34,759 nucleotides of DNA from Helicobacter sp. MIT 05-5294 (GTDB taxonomy: Bacteria > Campylobacterota > Campylobacteria > Campylobacterales > Helicobacteraceae). The notes under the pieces were generated by a model. The model was not told the DNA's origin and did no database searches. It saw only the letters and a program-made list of their open reading frames with translations. Made by a program: the position numbers and the translations under genes. Location of the stretch: NCBI RefSeq assembly GCF_000765675.1, contig NZ_JRPA02000018.1:1-34759 (forward strand), in the 5' to 3' direction. Below, piece by piece: positions 34,255 to 34,759 of the stretch (positions are counted from its first letter, which is position 1; each line of letters begins with the position of its first letter).

Positions 34255-34539
34255 ATGTGTTATTTACCAGCAAAATACCGCGCGATTAAGCGGAATCTCA
34301 ACCGCAACCAATCTTACCATAACCTAGTGCGCAATCGCCAAAGCCCAAATTATCCTTTATTTGAGCGCAAAAAGCAAGAAGTTTTAGACTTTGGCGCAAA
34401 ACATGGCTATTCGCGTAGTTGCCTGAATTTTACTTGGAAATTCTTAGCAAATTATGAACGAGCCAATAAACCAAAACCAAAGCTGTGTAAATGGTGGTAT
34501 TATCTGTGGTATTGGCGTTACTTGGTTGGCTATTCATAA
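34255..34539 (+). CDS. Small hypothetical protein, aromatic-rich C-terminus
   Basis: A 94-residue frame from an ATG 36 bases after tRNA-Val. I do not recognise it. It is basic (many K/R/N), has a plausible helical centre (KKQEVLDFGAKHGYSRSC) and ends in a Trp/Tyr cluster (LCKWWYYLWYWRYLVGYS). No strong ribosome-binding site is visible; AGG lies about 13 bases upstream. Its composition is not that of a shadow of another gene, and the opposite strand here offers nothing better. It could be a real small protein or a chance frame. Confidence 0.4.
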   Translation: MCYLPAKYRAIKRNLNRNQSYHNLVRNRQSPNYPLFERKKQEVLDFGAKHGYSRSCLNFTWKFLANYERANKPKPKLCKWWYYLWYWRYLVGYS

Positions 34540-34646
34540 GTCTTTGCTGTTTGGATTTTGTGCATTGCGTTTTTGCGAGGAATGAGCGAAGCGAATAGCG
34601 TAGTGCACACTGCGTTAGCAGTTTGCCCATACTTGCAAATCCACAC

Positions 34647-34737
34647 CTAGAATCTTGCCTTAAAGATTCCATTGTAAAGTCTCCTTTCATTCAGTATTGT
34701 AGATTGCCACAAATTGCGTTGCAATTCTCGCAATGAC
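34647..34737 (+). repeat. Composite two-hairpin dispersed repeat, copy D
   Basis: The first hairpin is GAATCTT/AAGATTC with a 5-base loop. The middle is shared with the other copies (AAGATTCCATTGTA). The second module runs from GATTGCCAC to CTCGCAATGACGAG. A partial short unit (GCGAGGAATGAGCGAAGCGAA) lies upstream at about 34576-34596. The stem bases differ from other copies yet still pair. Confidence 0.75.
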
Positions 34738-34759
34738 GAGAGACAAAGTCAAAGGCTAA

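Noticed and set aside
34430-34690. 86-residue minus-strand frame in the terminal intergenic region
   Set aside because: It runs through repeat units and opposite the small plus-strand ORF; it has no recognisable motif.

Overview
The window comes from a Helicobacter-like member of the Campylobacterota. The evidence is an AT-rich sequence with TATAAT-type -10 boxes, a complete hydABCDE uptake-hydrogenase operon, and gene orders that I recall from Helicobacter pylori: pyrD / M16 protease / dapA / SDR / pgsA, cdsA-dxr, and prfA-rpsT with glmM-lspA. Species cannot be assigned. No phage, plasmid, CRISPR array or insertion sequence was seen.

Layout. Positions 318-6233 (+) hold hydA-hydB-hydC-hydD-hydE, a periplasm-facing NiFe hydrogenase with its cytochrome b, its maturation endopeptidase and HydE, which I read as a degenerate HypF-like protein. 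Positions 6426-12810 (-) are a tight operon: pyrD, M16 peptidase, dapA, a FabL-like SDR, pgsA, the site-2 protease rseP and yggS. A HemN-like radical SAM gene (12921-14192, -) and a small YjfB-type motility gene (14426-14635, -) follow. Positions 14807-19860 (+) carry an AsmA-like protein, a small-multidrug-export-type membrane protein, exonuclease III, ybeY and a YdjM-like membrane hydrolase. hemD (-) and a rhodanese gene (+) diverge at 20.9 kb. cdsA-dxr, htrA and clpB occupy 21.6-28.0 kb (+). A tRNA-Pro is followed by a phase-variable DUF2972 gene (-) and a tRNA-Ser (-). The end holds prfA and rpsT (-), glmM and lspA (+), a tRNA-Val and an unrecognised small ORF.

The main points beyond routine annotation are these. 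A 12-base poly-G tract holds the DUF2972 gene out of frame, and one base fewer or two more would restore it. A family of dispersed hairpin repeats fills most long intergenic gaps and also appears three times, in frame, inside the DUF2972 gene. HydE keeps the outline of HypF without its usual catalytic motifs. The operonic SDR has the Tyr-x6-Lys spacing of enoyl-ACP reductases. A HAIR-like operator overlaps the clpB promoter.
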